From contig NZ_PKQK01000001.1 in NCBI RefSeq assembly GCF_002968835.1, forward strand, positions 2,666,001-2,730,000: a stretch of 64,000 nt of DNA. The letters are read 5' to 3'. Positions 8,483 to 16,400 of the stretch are shown piece by piece (the first letter of the stretch is position 1; every line of letters starts with the position of its first letter). The position numbers and the translations under genes are program-made. The notes beneath the pieces are model-generated. The model saw only the letters and a program-made list of their open reading frames with translations, ran no database searches and was not told the DNA's origin. The stretch is from Paenibacillus sp. PCH8. Lineage in GTDB: Bacteria > Bacillota > Bacilli > Paenibacillales > Paenibacillaceae.

Positions 8483-10203
8483 TTAAGACGTATGGGTAGC
8501 TTCGTTAGGGGATGGAATATTCAGCAGCGGCTCCAGTGCGAAGGCGAGTCGGAAGCGCAGGCTCTCCATCGGGTCTTTGATGTTCCTACCGGTCAGTTTC
8601 TCGCATTTCTCCAACCTGTAGATGACTGTATTGCGATGTACGAACAGCTCTTTGGCTGTATCGACGATCTGGCAATGGTTCTCATAGAAGGAGGACAAAG
8701 TTTTCATAAGTTCGTTGCGCTCGTTTGGATCTCGGCCTTCGAAGGGCTTAAAAGTTTCTTGATGGAACTGCAACATCTCATCGTGAGGAATCATGCGCAG
8801 CAGACGGCTTATATCCATGGTTTGATAGGAATGAGCGAAGCGGGTCTTTCTCATCTGATGGCCGGATTGGAGCGCCTTGACTGCTTCCTTATAGGAGAGT
8901 CCGATATCCAATACATTCGTGTAGGGATTACCTATTCCGAAGGATAGGCTGAGCTGCGACTCTGTATACAGATTGCTGGCGATCCTCTCGAGCTGCTGGA
9001 CAACGGCTTGCTCGTCCCATGATGATTCGGCCAAAAAGACGAGTATGCCGAACTGGTCGTTCTTCGTGAACATGACAAAGGAGAGATCCAGTCTGGCGAA
9101 CTCCTGCTTAATCAGCTCGTAATTAGCGTCTCGTTCCGAGATGAACCGCTCTTCCCCGAGGGGGAGAGGCTTTGATTAGGCTTGCCATTTAAGGCTTCAT
9201 CCATCTTGGCAAGAATGAGAACAGAGCTTCCCTGTGCTTGTAGCCCATACTTCTTGCCGCGGTGGAGTGCTTCTTGCTCAGAACGAATGAAGCCCTGAAT
9301 GAGATCGGAGAAATATTCATTTTTGTAACGGCGGGAGCGCTCCTTAACTGCTTGTTGCTTGGTTAACTCCAGGCCGATCACATTAACGGCCTGCTCTAGT
9401 GCCAGAGTGGAGAGGTTAGAACCTGCGGAACTGTCGTATTGTGCGATCAAATAGCCCTCGTGCCGGTCGGTGAAGATGGGGTGTAGCTCGACATGGCGAT
9501 ATTTATCGGTAGTCAGCAGGCAGATCGAGATTGCGGTATGGAAGGGAGGATACTGCTCTATAAATGTCAGTATGGGCGCAGCGAGAGACGGGCGATCCAT
9601 CTGTTGTGCATAATGGGAGCTTGCCGTAACCTGCTTCTTCGATCCCAGCAGCAGTACAGGTGAGGATAGCAGCTGAGACAAAGTGTCTACAATGGAAGGT
9701 ATGCCTTTTCCTTGCATAATCATCGTGGAGAATTGCTTGTGTATAGACAAGGCGTAGTGAAGCTCATGGGTTTTGTTCTGAAGGATGGCGCTGATCGATT
9801 GTTGAAATATTTCACCGAGTGTATTGTCAATCTCAGACAGTTCGATGATGGGAAAACCCAGCCTGTCCGCTGTCTCAAGCAATTGCGGAGATAATTCAAG
9901 CGAGAAGCGCTGCGTCTTGACAGCAAGCGCCGCACAGCCAATCGTATGCATAGCTGTAATGAATGCTAGATGAGCATCGGGGCTGTCTTTCAGGATATAG
10001 CCGTTCGTTAGTAGCATATCTCCGGGTTTCAGGAATTGTACAATATCTGGGGCGTCCATAATATTAATCGATTGCACCAAACGATCTAGTCCGCGATGTC
10101 CGGCAATCACTTTTGCTTTGGATAGAATGGGGATAGTCAATAAATGTTGCAGATCCATTTCAACCCACTCGCTTTCATCATTGTATGTTATAAAATCTAA
10201 CAT
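8483..10203 (-). pseudogene. PucR-family transcriptional regulator with one frameshift
   Basis: The N-terminal frame (10203 or, more likely, ATG 10158, MDLQHLLTIPILSKAKVIAG) carries the PucR ligand-sensing domain (residues 1-120) and the start of the GGDEF-like CdaR middle domain. It goes out of frame at a CCCC run (plus strand 9154-9157). The correct frame then reads GEERFISERDANYELIKQEF and continues to the C-terminal HTH_30 domain (VDTAKELFVHRNTVIYRLEK) ending at 8483. Adding one base gives a continuous 573-residue protein of normal length. PucR relatives activate purine and other nitrogen catabolism genes when bound to a pathway metabolite. Co-orientation with the ABC-amidase operon suggests it controls that operon. 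Like the amidase, it is broken only at a homopolymer. Confidence 0.82.
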
Positions 10204-10760
10204 TAAGTTAGTTGGGAGTAAAGATGCTTTAGGATAAAGAGGCTAAAAGATATCGACTTTATGAACATATTGTTCAAAATGCTGAGGTGCGAAGGCTTGT
10301 ATTTAATAATTTCATGTGAAGTAAGGTTACGTATGATAAGGGTGATCAAGAGCTATCTGGTTAGGTAATCAGCGGCTAGTGCTGATACAGATTAACGATA
10401 TAAGTCTCTTAGGATGGATATGCTTTAAGTAAAAGAAGTATCCTCATGATTTCTCTTATGTAAATAAATATAAACTCCACTTCAGTTAATCTATTTTCTA
10501 TGCATATTTTTAATAGTATATTAAGGTAAATCAATTTCATAACTCACTAAAATGGATTTTTTGTAACTAGCCTTGATTGAAGCAGCTAAAGGTATTATGA
10601 AATTGATTCAGGTAAATAAAGTGATTAATTGATTTGATAAATCTAAAATTGCTTTGTTGGTATTATTTTATGGCTTTGTAAGGATTGAAAATCCATCGAA
10701 ATATGGGAGTTTAAAACAGATGTAGTTCCGTAGTTTAGTTTATGAAGGGATGGTATAGGT
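10204..10760. other. AT-rich gene-free stretch
   Basis: 557 bp without a supportable gene. Several short open frames occur but none has a ribosome binding site. The only structure seen is the long-loop inverted repeat at 10529-10608. Base composition is clearly more AT-rich than the flanking operons and continues into the acetyltransferase gene. Confidence 0.6.
10529..10608. repeat. Inverted repeat, 14-bp arms
   Basis: AATCAATTTCATAA (10529-10542) and its exact reverse complement (10595-10608) enclose 52 bp. There is no T tail, so it is not a terminator. It could be a small element's ends or a regulator site. Confidence 0.4.
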
Positions 10761-11165
10761 GTGAGTATTTATTACGCTTCAAACAAAGAGGATCTCACTA
10801 AGGATGCACTCCAAGAGTTATTTCTTTCGGTAGAATGGGAGTCTGGTAAGTATCCAAACGAGCTTTTACAAGCTATTGGAGGGTCTCATTCCATTGTTAC
10901 CGCTTGGGAAGAAGGAAAGCTTGTCGGTTTAATAAATGCATTGTCAGATGGGGTTTTAACGGTATATTTTCATTATATGCTGATTAATCCGAGTTATCAG
11001 AGTAGAGGTATAGGTAAGGAAATGATGAATATAATGCTTGATAGATATAAAGATTGTAAAACAAAAGTATTAATTTCTTATCCTCATGCAGTGGATTTCT
11101 ATCATAAATTTGGCTTTAATACAGAGGATGGAGCTACACCCATGTTTATCTCAGAGTTGATATGA
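10761..11165 (+). CDS. GNAT-family N-acetyltransferase
   Basis: A 134-residue GNAT acyltransferase. The acetyl-CoA pyrophosphate loop is NPSYQSRGIGKEMM (near residue 84), following the beta-4 strand VYFHYMLI. The C-terminal YHKFGFN motif is also typical. The acceptor substrate cannot be inferred. It starts with GTG after GGATGG. The gene is noticeably AT-rich compared with its neighbours, and an AT-rich gap lies before it, which may indicate a separate origin. A 13-bp perfect inverted repeat (11161-11173 and 11185-11197) overlaps its stop codon. Confidence 0.85.
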   Translation: MSIYYASNKEDLTKDALQELFLSVEWESGKYPNELLQAIGGSHSIVTAWEEGKLVGLINALSDGVLTVYFHYMLINPSYQSRGIGKEMMNIMLDRYKDCKTKVLISYPHAVDFYHKFGFNTEDGATPMFISELI

Positions 11166-11280
11166 TTGAACTAACGGGTAACGATAGTTCAATCATAAAT
11201 CATCATGGAGCAGTGTTGAGGCACTGCAACAACATGAGATGGTATACGTAAATAGTGGCTAATTTATGTGTTTGAAATTT

Positions 11281-11328
11281 ATCAAAACCTCCCGTCCCGC
11301 AGAAAATCTGGGATTGGGAGGTTTTGAT
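11281..11328. terminator. Bidirectional terminator between converging genes
   Basis: Perfect 13-bp arms, ATCAAAACCTCCC at 11281-11293 and its complement at 11316-11328, place T-runs on both strands. It serves the acetyltransferase and the convergent HesB-like gene. Confidence 0.8.
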
Positions 11329-11347
11329 CGTATTAATTACTCAATGA

Positions 11348-11710
11348 TTATCGTACGAACCATCCGGTGGGCTCAGGGGCCATATTGGCTGAGTCTCGAA
11401 GATCGTGGACCTTGACATTGCTGCCATAGATCATGGAATCACTGCTTAGACGGAACGAGGGGAAGCTGTTCTCGGATTGCAGACGCAGGCAGGGTTCAAA
11501 GTAAATCTGCTGCTGTTTGTTGATTACGAATGGAAGCAAACCGGCTTCTACGGTAACATCATCGCTATCCGTTTCGTTCAAGATCAGAAGTACCGCAATT
11601 CCGTCACAACCGCATCCATCGGTATCATAAAACAATTTGAAATAGCCCGGCCGATCTCCCAGTTTTTCAGTAAGTCGTGCTTCTGCCAGCGGACTGACTT
11701 GAATGATCAT
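11348..11710 (-). CDS. HesB/IscA-like iron-sulfur biosynthesis family protein (YqkB-like)
   Basis: About 120 residues with the HesB-like fold. It begins MIIQVSPLAEARLTEKLG and contains the GCGCDG motif near residue 33, matching the small YqkB-like group of Bacilli and not canonical A-type Fe-S carriers, whose C-terminal CGCG motif is absent. The biochemical role of this group is not established. The ATG at 11710 lies 13 nt after GAGGAG. A GTG at 11722 is in frame but too close to that site. Confidence 0.75.
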   Translation of the reverse strand: MIIQVSPLAEARLTEKLGDRPGYFKLFYDTDGCGCDGIAVLLILNETDSDDVTVEAGLLPFVINKQQQIYFEPCLRLQSENSFPSFRLSSDSMIYGSNVKVHDLRDSANMAPEPTGWFVR

Positions 11711-11816
11711 GACGTTGTTCACACTCCTCTAATCTCAAATGAATTCGCTTACATTATAATATATGGACCAAATAAGCAGATTAGAAGGTACAATAAAGAA
11801 AAGGAGACATGTACTA

Positions 11817-11944
11817 TGCGAATATGGACGTTGAACGATCAGTCTATTGAACAAATCACGTATGAATGTCATCGCGAGAGAAGCCCGTCAATGAAACCCA
11901 TTTCATCGCCAATCCTTATCTGGTATGATAAGCAGGAAAAATAG
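11817..11944 (+). CDS. Possible 42-residue peptide upstream of the LacI regulator
   Basis: An ATG preceded by AAAGGAG at 9-nt spacing opens a 42-codon frame that ends 20 nt before the regulator's start codon. It begins MRIWTLNDQSIEQ. It has no signal or membrane segment and no family I recognise. The operator palindrome at 11891-11906 lies inside it. It may be a small protein or leader peptide translated ahead of the regulator, or the frame may be fortuitous; the good Shine-Dalgarno site is the main support. Confidence 0.4.
11891..11906. promoter_or_regulatory. LacI-type operator upstream of the regulator gene
   Basis: ATGAAACCCATTTCAT, arms ATGAAA/TTTCAT, is identical to one of the operators ahead of the sugar transport operon (13106-13121). 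Its position 59 nt before the regulator's start suggests autoregulation. Confidence 0.65.
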
Positions 11945-11964
11945 AGAAAAAGGAAGGTTCCGCT

Positions 11965-12993
11965 ATGACACCGATCACTATATATGACATCGCCAAGGAA
12001 GCGAACGTATCTGTAGCGACCGTCTCCCGGGTGCTGAATGATACTGCACCTGTGCGTGCAAGCACCCGAGAGAAGATAATGTCCATCATCGCCAAACATC
12101 AGTTTCAGCCCAACGCGCAGGCGCGCAGTCTGATCAAGAAAGAGACGGGCACTATCGCGATTATCCTGCCGGATATTACGAATCCATTCTTCCCGGAAGT
12201 CTTCTGGGGCGCAGAGAATGAGGCGCGTGGACTAGGATATACGTTCTTTCTCTGCAATACCGCAGGAGACTACAACAGGGAATCCGAGTATTTGTCCATT
12301 CTACGGGAGAAGCGGGTCGACGGTATCATTTTCCTCGGCGGACGAATCAATATGCAAGTCTGTCCGGACGACATGGCTCAGGAATTGATTGATATGGGCA
12401 AACGGATGCCGATTGTCCTGGTCAATGGCAATATTGCCAAGGGCGGATTCCATCGGGTATACACGGATGAAGGTGCAGGAGCAGCACTTGCAGCTGAGCA
12501 TTTGCTTGAACTGGGGCATCGCGATATTGCCTTTGTCGGCGGTCTGAAAGAGTTGTCCACCACCATGGTCAAGGTCAGAGCTGTGCAGAAGAAACTTCGC
12601 GAACATGGGCTCGAAATTCCGAAAGAACGGCAGCTGCTCGGGAGCTTCTCCATTGACGATGGCAAACGGGAAATGTCCAAACTGCTGGATCGTGACAATC
12701 CGCCAACCGCAGTCATCTGTGTTAATGACTACACGGCGATTGGTGCGATCAAGTCCACGATTGAACATGGACTGTCGATTCCGAAGGATATATCCATTGT
12801 GGGGTTCGATGACACGCCGCTTGCCAGTGCCGTTATACCCGAACTGACAACCATATCCCAGAACACATATCAGCTCGGCAAACAAGCCGTAGACGTGTTA
12901 CATGAGCTGATTAACCAAGGCAAACCGAAGAAACAGATCATTCTGCAACCCGAGCTGATTGTTCGCCAGAGTACAGGACCCGCCGCGAAATAA
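11965..12993 (+). CDS. LacI-family transcriptional regulator of the galactan locus
   Basis: A 342-residue repressor. The N-terminal helix-turn-helix (ITIYDIAKEANVSVATVSRV) and hinge helix (QPNAQARSLI) are followed by a periplasmic-binding-protein-like ligand domain starting at TIAIILPDITNPFF. AAAGGAAGG lies 7 nt before the ATG. It is upstream of and co-oriented with the sugar ABC genes. Identical or near-identical palindromes lie before it and before the transport operon, so it most likely represses both and is released by a galactose- or arabinose-containing oligosaccharide. The inducer is an inference. Confidence 0.93.
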   Translation: MTPITIYDIAKEANVSVATVSRVLNDTAPVRASTREKIMSIIAKHQFQPNAQARSLIKKETGTIAIILPDITNPFFPEVFWGAENEARGLGYTFFLCNTAGDYNRESEYLSILREKRVDGIIFLGGRINMQVCPDDMAQELIDMGKRMPIVLVNGNIAKGGFHRVYTDEGAGAALAAEHLLELGHRDIAFVGGLKELSTTMVKVRAVQKKLREHGLEIPKERQLLGSFSIDDGKREMSKLLDRDNPPTAVICVNDYTAIGAIKSTIEHGLSIPKDISIVGFDDTPLASAVIPELTTISQNTYQLGKQAVDVLHELINQGKPKKQIILQPELIVRQSTGPAAK

Positions 12994-13011
12994 GGGGCCT
13001 GTATTTGGAAA

Positions 13012-13025
13012 AGAAAGCGTTGACA
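13012..13025. promoter_or_regulatory. cre box overlapping the -35 of the sugar operon
   Basis: AGAAAGCGTTGACA matches the Bacillus cre consensus TGWAANCGNTNWCA at 13 of 14 positions and covers the -35 hexamer. CcpA binding here would block RNA polymerase. Confidence 0.6.
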
Positions 13026-13049
13026 TTTTCTTGGAGGGTGAAATATAAT
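13020..13049 (+). promoter_or_regulatory. Sigma-A promoter of the sugar transport operon
   Basis: A perfect TTGACA (13020-13025) and a perfect TATAAT (13044-13049) are separated by 18 nt. The first operator begins 11 nt downstream of the -10 box, an ideal roadblock position. Confidence 0.85.
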
Positions 13050-13059
13050 GAGGGCGTGA

Positions 13060-13075
13060 ATGAAACCCCTTTCAT
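13060..13075. promoter_or_regulatory. LacI-type operator 1
   Basis: ATGAAACCCCTTTCAT has the same arms as the operator before the regulator gene, with one changed centre base. It spans the probable transcription start. Confidence 0.7.
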
Positions 13076-13105
13076 AAAGTGGAACGGGTTTTATGTTTCA
13101 GCTTA

Positions 13106-13134
13106 ATGAAACCCATTTCATGAAACGGGTTTCA
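13106..13134. promoter_or_regulatory. LacI-type operators 2 and 3, overlapping
   Basis: ATGAAACCCATTTCAT (13106-13121) is directly joined to TGAAACGGGTTTCA (13121-13134), a perfect palindrome of a slightly different type that shares the TGAAAC half-site. Together with operator 1 this gives three sites within 75 bp. Confidence 0.65.
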
Positions 13135-13173
13135 GAGTAGTCATCCATTCATTAGTTCAAGGGGGCGTAACGT

Positions 13174-14445
13174 ATGAGAAGAAGTCTTAAAGTCATTTCG
13201 TTATTGATGCTGGTCACGGTAATGGGTCTGACAGCCTGTAGCAGCGGGAACAAAGGCAGTTCAGCCGGTGAGTCTGGCGGCAAGGTCGATCTAAGCATGA
13301 CAATCTGGGGTTCGGAAGATGAGAAGAAGATTTATCAGGAACGACTCGACATTGTGAAGCAGACGTATCCCGATATTAACGTGAAGTTGAACGTGGTTGC
13401 AGGGGATTATGATCAGAAAGTACAGACCATGATTGCTGGAGGAACAGCACCAGATATCATGATGATCGCCGAGAACTATCAGGCATATGCCTCCAAGAAT
13501 CAGATTATACCGCTGGATGACATGATTCAGGCGAATAATGTGAACATGTCAGAGCGTTATTCAGATGATATCGCGAACCTGATGAAGTATGATGGCAAGC
13601 AATTCGGCATGCCGGATCGGGCAGGCGCGATGGTTCTCTTTTATAACAAGGATCTGTTCGACAAGGCTGGTGTGGAATACCCAACCAAGGACTGGACACA
13701 AGATGATCTGATGGCGGCAGCTCAGAAGCTGACCGTGAAAGAGAATGGCAAAACGGTACAATGGGGCTACTATCCAGGAAGCTGGTGGCCGCAATGGATG
13801 CAATTAATCTATCAGAACGGAGGTTCGCTGTTCGATGAGAGTGGCAAACCCACATTCGATACCGAGCCAGTACGTAATGCACTGCAATTCATGAATGACT
13901 TAATCTTCACTCACGGCGCTGGACCGACACCAACTGAAATTGCCGATATGGGTAATATCGGGGCTGATCCACTGTTTGCCCAAGGCAAAATCGCGATGGA
14001 AACGACCGGTTTCTGGAATATCGGTTCGCTTGCCAAGGTGGAAGGTATCAACTGGGATATCTCCCCGGTATGGGGTGAAACGAACGCATTCTTCAACGGG
14101 TTGACCATTACGAATGCCTCCAAGCACAAGGAAGAAGCATTCAAGGTGATTGAAGCCATGACAACGCCGGAAGCGCAGATGCCAATGGTTAAAGCCGGTC
14201 AGGATGCTCCTGCAACGAAAGCGGGTCTGTCCAGTGATGAATTCCTGAATGCCGAATATGGCGGCAAGAAAATCAACATGGCTGCTTTCAGCGAATCGAC
14301 GATCTATGCTGAACCGTTCAACCCGCAATGGAACGAAATGATGAAGCTCATTAATGACAAGCTGGGTGTGTACTTCAACAACAAAGCCTCGCTTGATGAT
14401 ACCGTAACCGAAATTCAGAGTGGACTGGAAAGACTCTACAAATAG
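13174..14445 (+). CDS. Sugar ABC transporter substrate-binding lipoprotein (family 1)
   Basis: A 423-residue receptor for an oligosaccharide. The signal peptide ends in lipobox LTAC, and is followed by a short Gly/Ser linker and a two-lobed SBP_bac_1 domain (start VDLSMTIWGSEDEKKIYQER; the family motif GGTAPDIMM occurs near residue 91). GGGGG lies 8 nt before the ATG. First gene of the sugar operon, followed 75 nt later by two permease genes. No ATPase gene is present, as is usual in this group where a shared MsmX-type ATPase is used. The adjacent GH30, GH35 and GH43 enzymes suggest galacto- or arabinogalacto-oligosaccharides as ligand. Confidence 0.93.
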   Translation: MRRSLKVISLLMLVTVMGLTACSSGNKGSSAGESGGKVDLSMTIWGSEDEKKIYQERLDIVKQTYPDINVKLNVVAGDYDQKVQTMIAGGTAPDIMMIAENYQAYASKNQIIPLDDMIQANNVNMSERYSDDIANLMKYDGKQFGMPDRAGAMVLFYNKDLFDKAGVEYPTKDWTQDDLMAAAQKLTVKENGKTVQWGYYPGSWWPQWMQLIYQNGGSLFDESGKPTFDTEPVRNALQFMNDLIFTHGAGPTPTEIADMGNIGADPLFAQGKIAMETTGFWNIGSLAKVEGINWDISPVWGETNAFFNGLTITNASKHKEEAFKVIEAMTTPEAQMPMVKAGQDAPATKAGLSSDEFLNAEYGGKKINMAAFSESTIYAEPFNPQWNEMMKLINDKLGVYFNNKASLDDTVTEIQSGLERLYK

Positions 14446-14520
14446 CATCGACAGGAGGACAGGTGGAATTCGGCATGAATGCGGATTCCATCTGCTCTCT
14501 GCGTCATGGGAGGGCTAAAC

Positions 14521-15408
14521 GTGAAAAAAAAGGACGGGAAATGGTTCTATATCTTCATCTCGCCTTGGCTGCTCGGATTCCTGGGGCTAACCCTGGGGCC
14601 GATCCTGTTTTCCATCTATATGAGCTTTACGAACTGGGATCTGTTCCAGTCCCCTGAATTTATCGGTATAGACAACTACAAAACGCTGTTGATGGATGAC
14701 CCGATATTCTGGAAAGCGGTGGGCAATACGTTCTTCTATGCGCTGATATCCATTCCGTTGGGTATGTCGATATCGCTATGGATTGCCTATTACCTGAACA
14801 AGAAGATCAAAGGAATCACCTTTTTCCGTATTCTGTTCTATCTTCCTTCCGTCGTGCCGGTAGTGGCAAGTTCATTGCTCTTCATCCACTTGCTTGCTCC
14901 GACCGAAGGGTTGATCAACCAGACACTTGCGATCTTCGGCATTCAGGGTCCGGCCTGGCTTCTTGATCCGAACTGGGTGAAACCCGCATTGATTCTAATG
15001 TCCCTGTGGGGTGTCGGTGGTGGAGTAGTACTGCTACTCGCAGGTATGAAAGGCATTCCGCAAGAGCTGTACGAGGCCGCTGCCATTGATGGAGCGAAGA
15101 GCACACAGTCGTTCTTCCACATCACTTTCCCGATGCTCACGCCAGTTATCTTCTTCAATCTCGTGACCGGCATGATCGGAGCGCTTCAGACCTTCGCACA
15201 GGTATTCATCGTTACAGCCGGGGGACCTGATAACTCCAGTCAGATGGTTGTTCCCTATCTGTTCCAGAATGCGTTCCAATTCTACAAAATGGGATACGCA
15301 TCGGCCATAGCCTGGGTTCTGTTCATCATCATCATGGCGATCACCCTAGTGGTATTCCGTTCATCGGCGCTATGGGTGCACTACGAGGAGGGTAAAGCCA
15401 ATGAGTAA
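14521..15408 (+). CDS. Sugar ABC transporter permease, MalF/LacF type
   Basis: A 295-residue membrane protein with about six spans (first FYIFISPWLLGFLGLTLGPI). The EAA motif YEAAAIDGAKSTQSFFHITF near residue 185 contacts the ATPase. I chose GTG 14521 because GGAGG precedes it by 7 nt; an in-frame ATG at 14479 lacks a binding site and would add a non-hydrophobic leader. It overlaps the next permease gene by 8 nt (ATGAGTAA). Confidence 0.92.
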   Translation: MKKKDGKWFYIFISPWLLGFLGLTLGPILFSIYMSFTNWDLFQSPEFIGIDNYKTLLMDDPIFWKAVGNTFFYALISIPLGMSISLWIAYYLNKKIKGITFFRILFYLPSVVPVVASSLLFIHLLAPTEGLINQTLAIFGIQGPAWLLDPNWVKPALILMSLWGVGGGVVLLLAGMKGIPQELYEAAAIDGAKSTQSFFHITFPMLTPVIFFNLVTGMIGALQTFAQVFIVTAGGPDNSSQMVVPYLFQNAFQFYKMGYASAIAWVLFIIIMAITLVVFRSSALWVHYEEGKANE

Positions 15409-16246
15409 TCCATCGACTGTGGAGAAGACGATATCCTATATTTTTCTGATACTGGTCGGGGTACTGCTTGCTTCGCCTTTCCTGTACATGATCTCCATTG
15501 CACTGGCCAGTGACGCAACAACCGTCAAATCAGCCTTTACCTTCGTACCGATGGAGTTCCAATGGTCGAACTTTTATACAATTTTCACGAATAACAATCT
15601 CGGAACATATCTCAAAAACTCGGTCATCATTACCATCTTTACGATTGTCGGATCGGTATTGTCTGCTTCAATCGTATCCTACGGCTTTGCCCGAATCAAA
15701 GCCAAAGGCAGCCGTTTCCTGTTTATCGTGTTGCTCAGTACGATGATGATTCCGGGTGAAGTGACGATGGTACCGCAGTTCATCATCTTCCGTCATCTGG
15801 ACTGGATTAATACATTCTACCCGCTGATCGTACCGAGCTTCTTCGCCGGGGCGTTCAACGTATTCCTGATTCGACAGTTTGTCATGAGTATCCCCAAATC
15901 ACTGGATGAAGCCGCCATGATTGACGGTATGGGCCATCCGGGAATCTATTGGAAGATTATCATGCCATTGACCTATCCAATTCTGGCCGCCATTGCGATT
16001 TTCTCGTTCTCCTACAACTGGGGGAACTTCATGGGGCCGCTCATTTATATCAATGATCCGGAGAAAATGCCGCTGGCGCTCGGTGTGCAACTGCTCACCA
16101 CGGTTGGGGGTGGACAGATGCCACCATGGAACCTGGTCATGATTGCTTCACTGTTCCTCACCATTCCGATGGTGCTTGTATATCTGTTTGGTCAACGTTA
16201 TGTGTATGAGGCCAACATTAGCGGCGGAAGCAGTGGCATCAAGTAA
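15401..16246 (+). CDS. Sugar ABC transporter permease, MalG/LacG type
   Basis: A 281-residue partner permease with six spans. The EAA loop is LDEAAMIDGMGHPGIYWKII near residue 168, followed by MPLTYPILAAIAIFSF. Translation is coupled to the preceding gene by an 8-nt overlap. It is followed, without a terminator, by the membrane-anchored GH30 enzyme, so transport and hydrolysis genes appear co-transcribed. Confidence 0.92.
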   Translation: MSNPSTVEKTISYIFLILVGVLLASPFLYMISIALASDATTVKSAFTFVPMEFQWSNFYTIFTNNNLGTYLKNSVIITIFTIVGSVLSASIVSYGFARIKAKGSRFLFIVLLSTMMIPGEVTMVPQFIIFRHLDWINTFYPLIVPSFFAGAFNVFLIRQFVMSIPKSLDEAAMIDGMGHPGIYWKIIMPLTYPILAAIAIFSFSYNWGNFMGPLIYINDPEKMPLALGVQLLTTVGGGQMPPWNLVMIASLFLTIPMVLVYLFGQRYVYEANISGGSSGIK

Positions 16247-16400
16247 TCAAATGTAGAGGATGGCAAGACGAGGTTGGAAGCTTGTTCTGCAACGTACGCG
16301 TAAGTCACCTTCAGAGTAGTGAAGTAATAAGAATACGTAATAATAAGGTGAAATGAGAACGGATGTAATTATCGTACATGGAGAAAGGATTGCATGCACC

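Noticed and set aside
14479-14520. Upstream ATG start for the MalF-type permease
   Set aside because: No ribosome binding site precedes it, and GGAGG lies inside the extra stretch just before GTG 14521.
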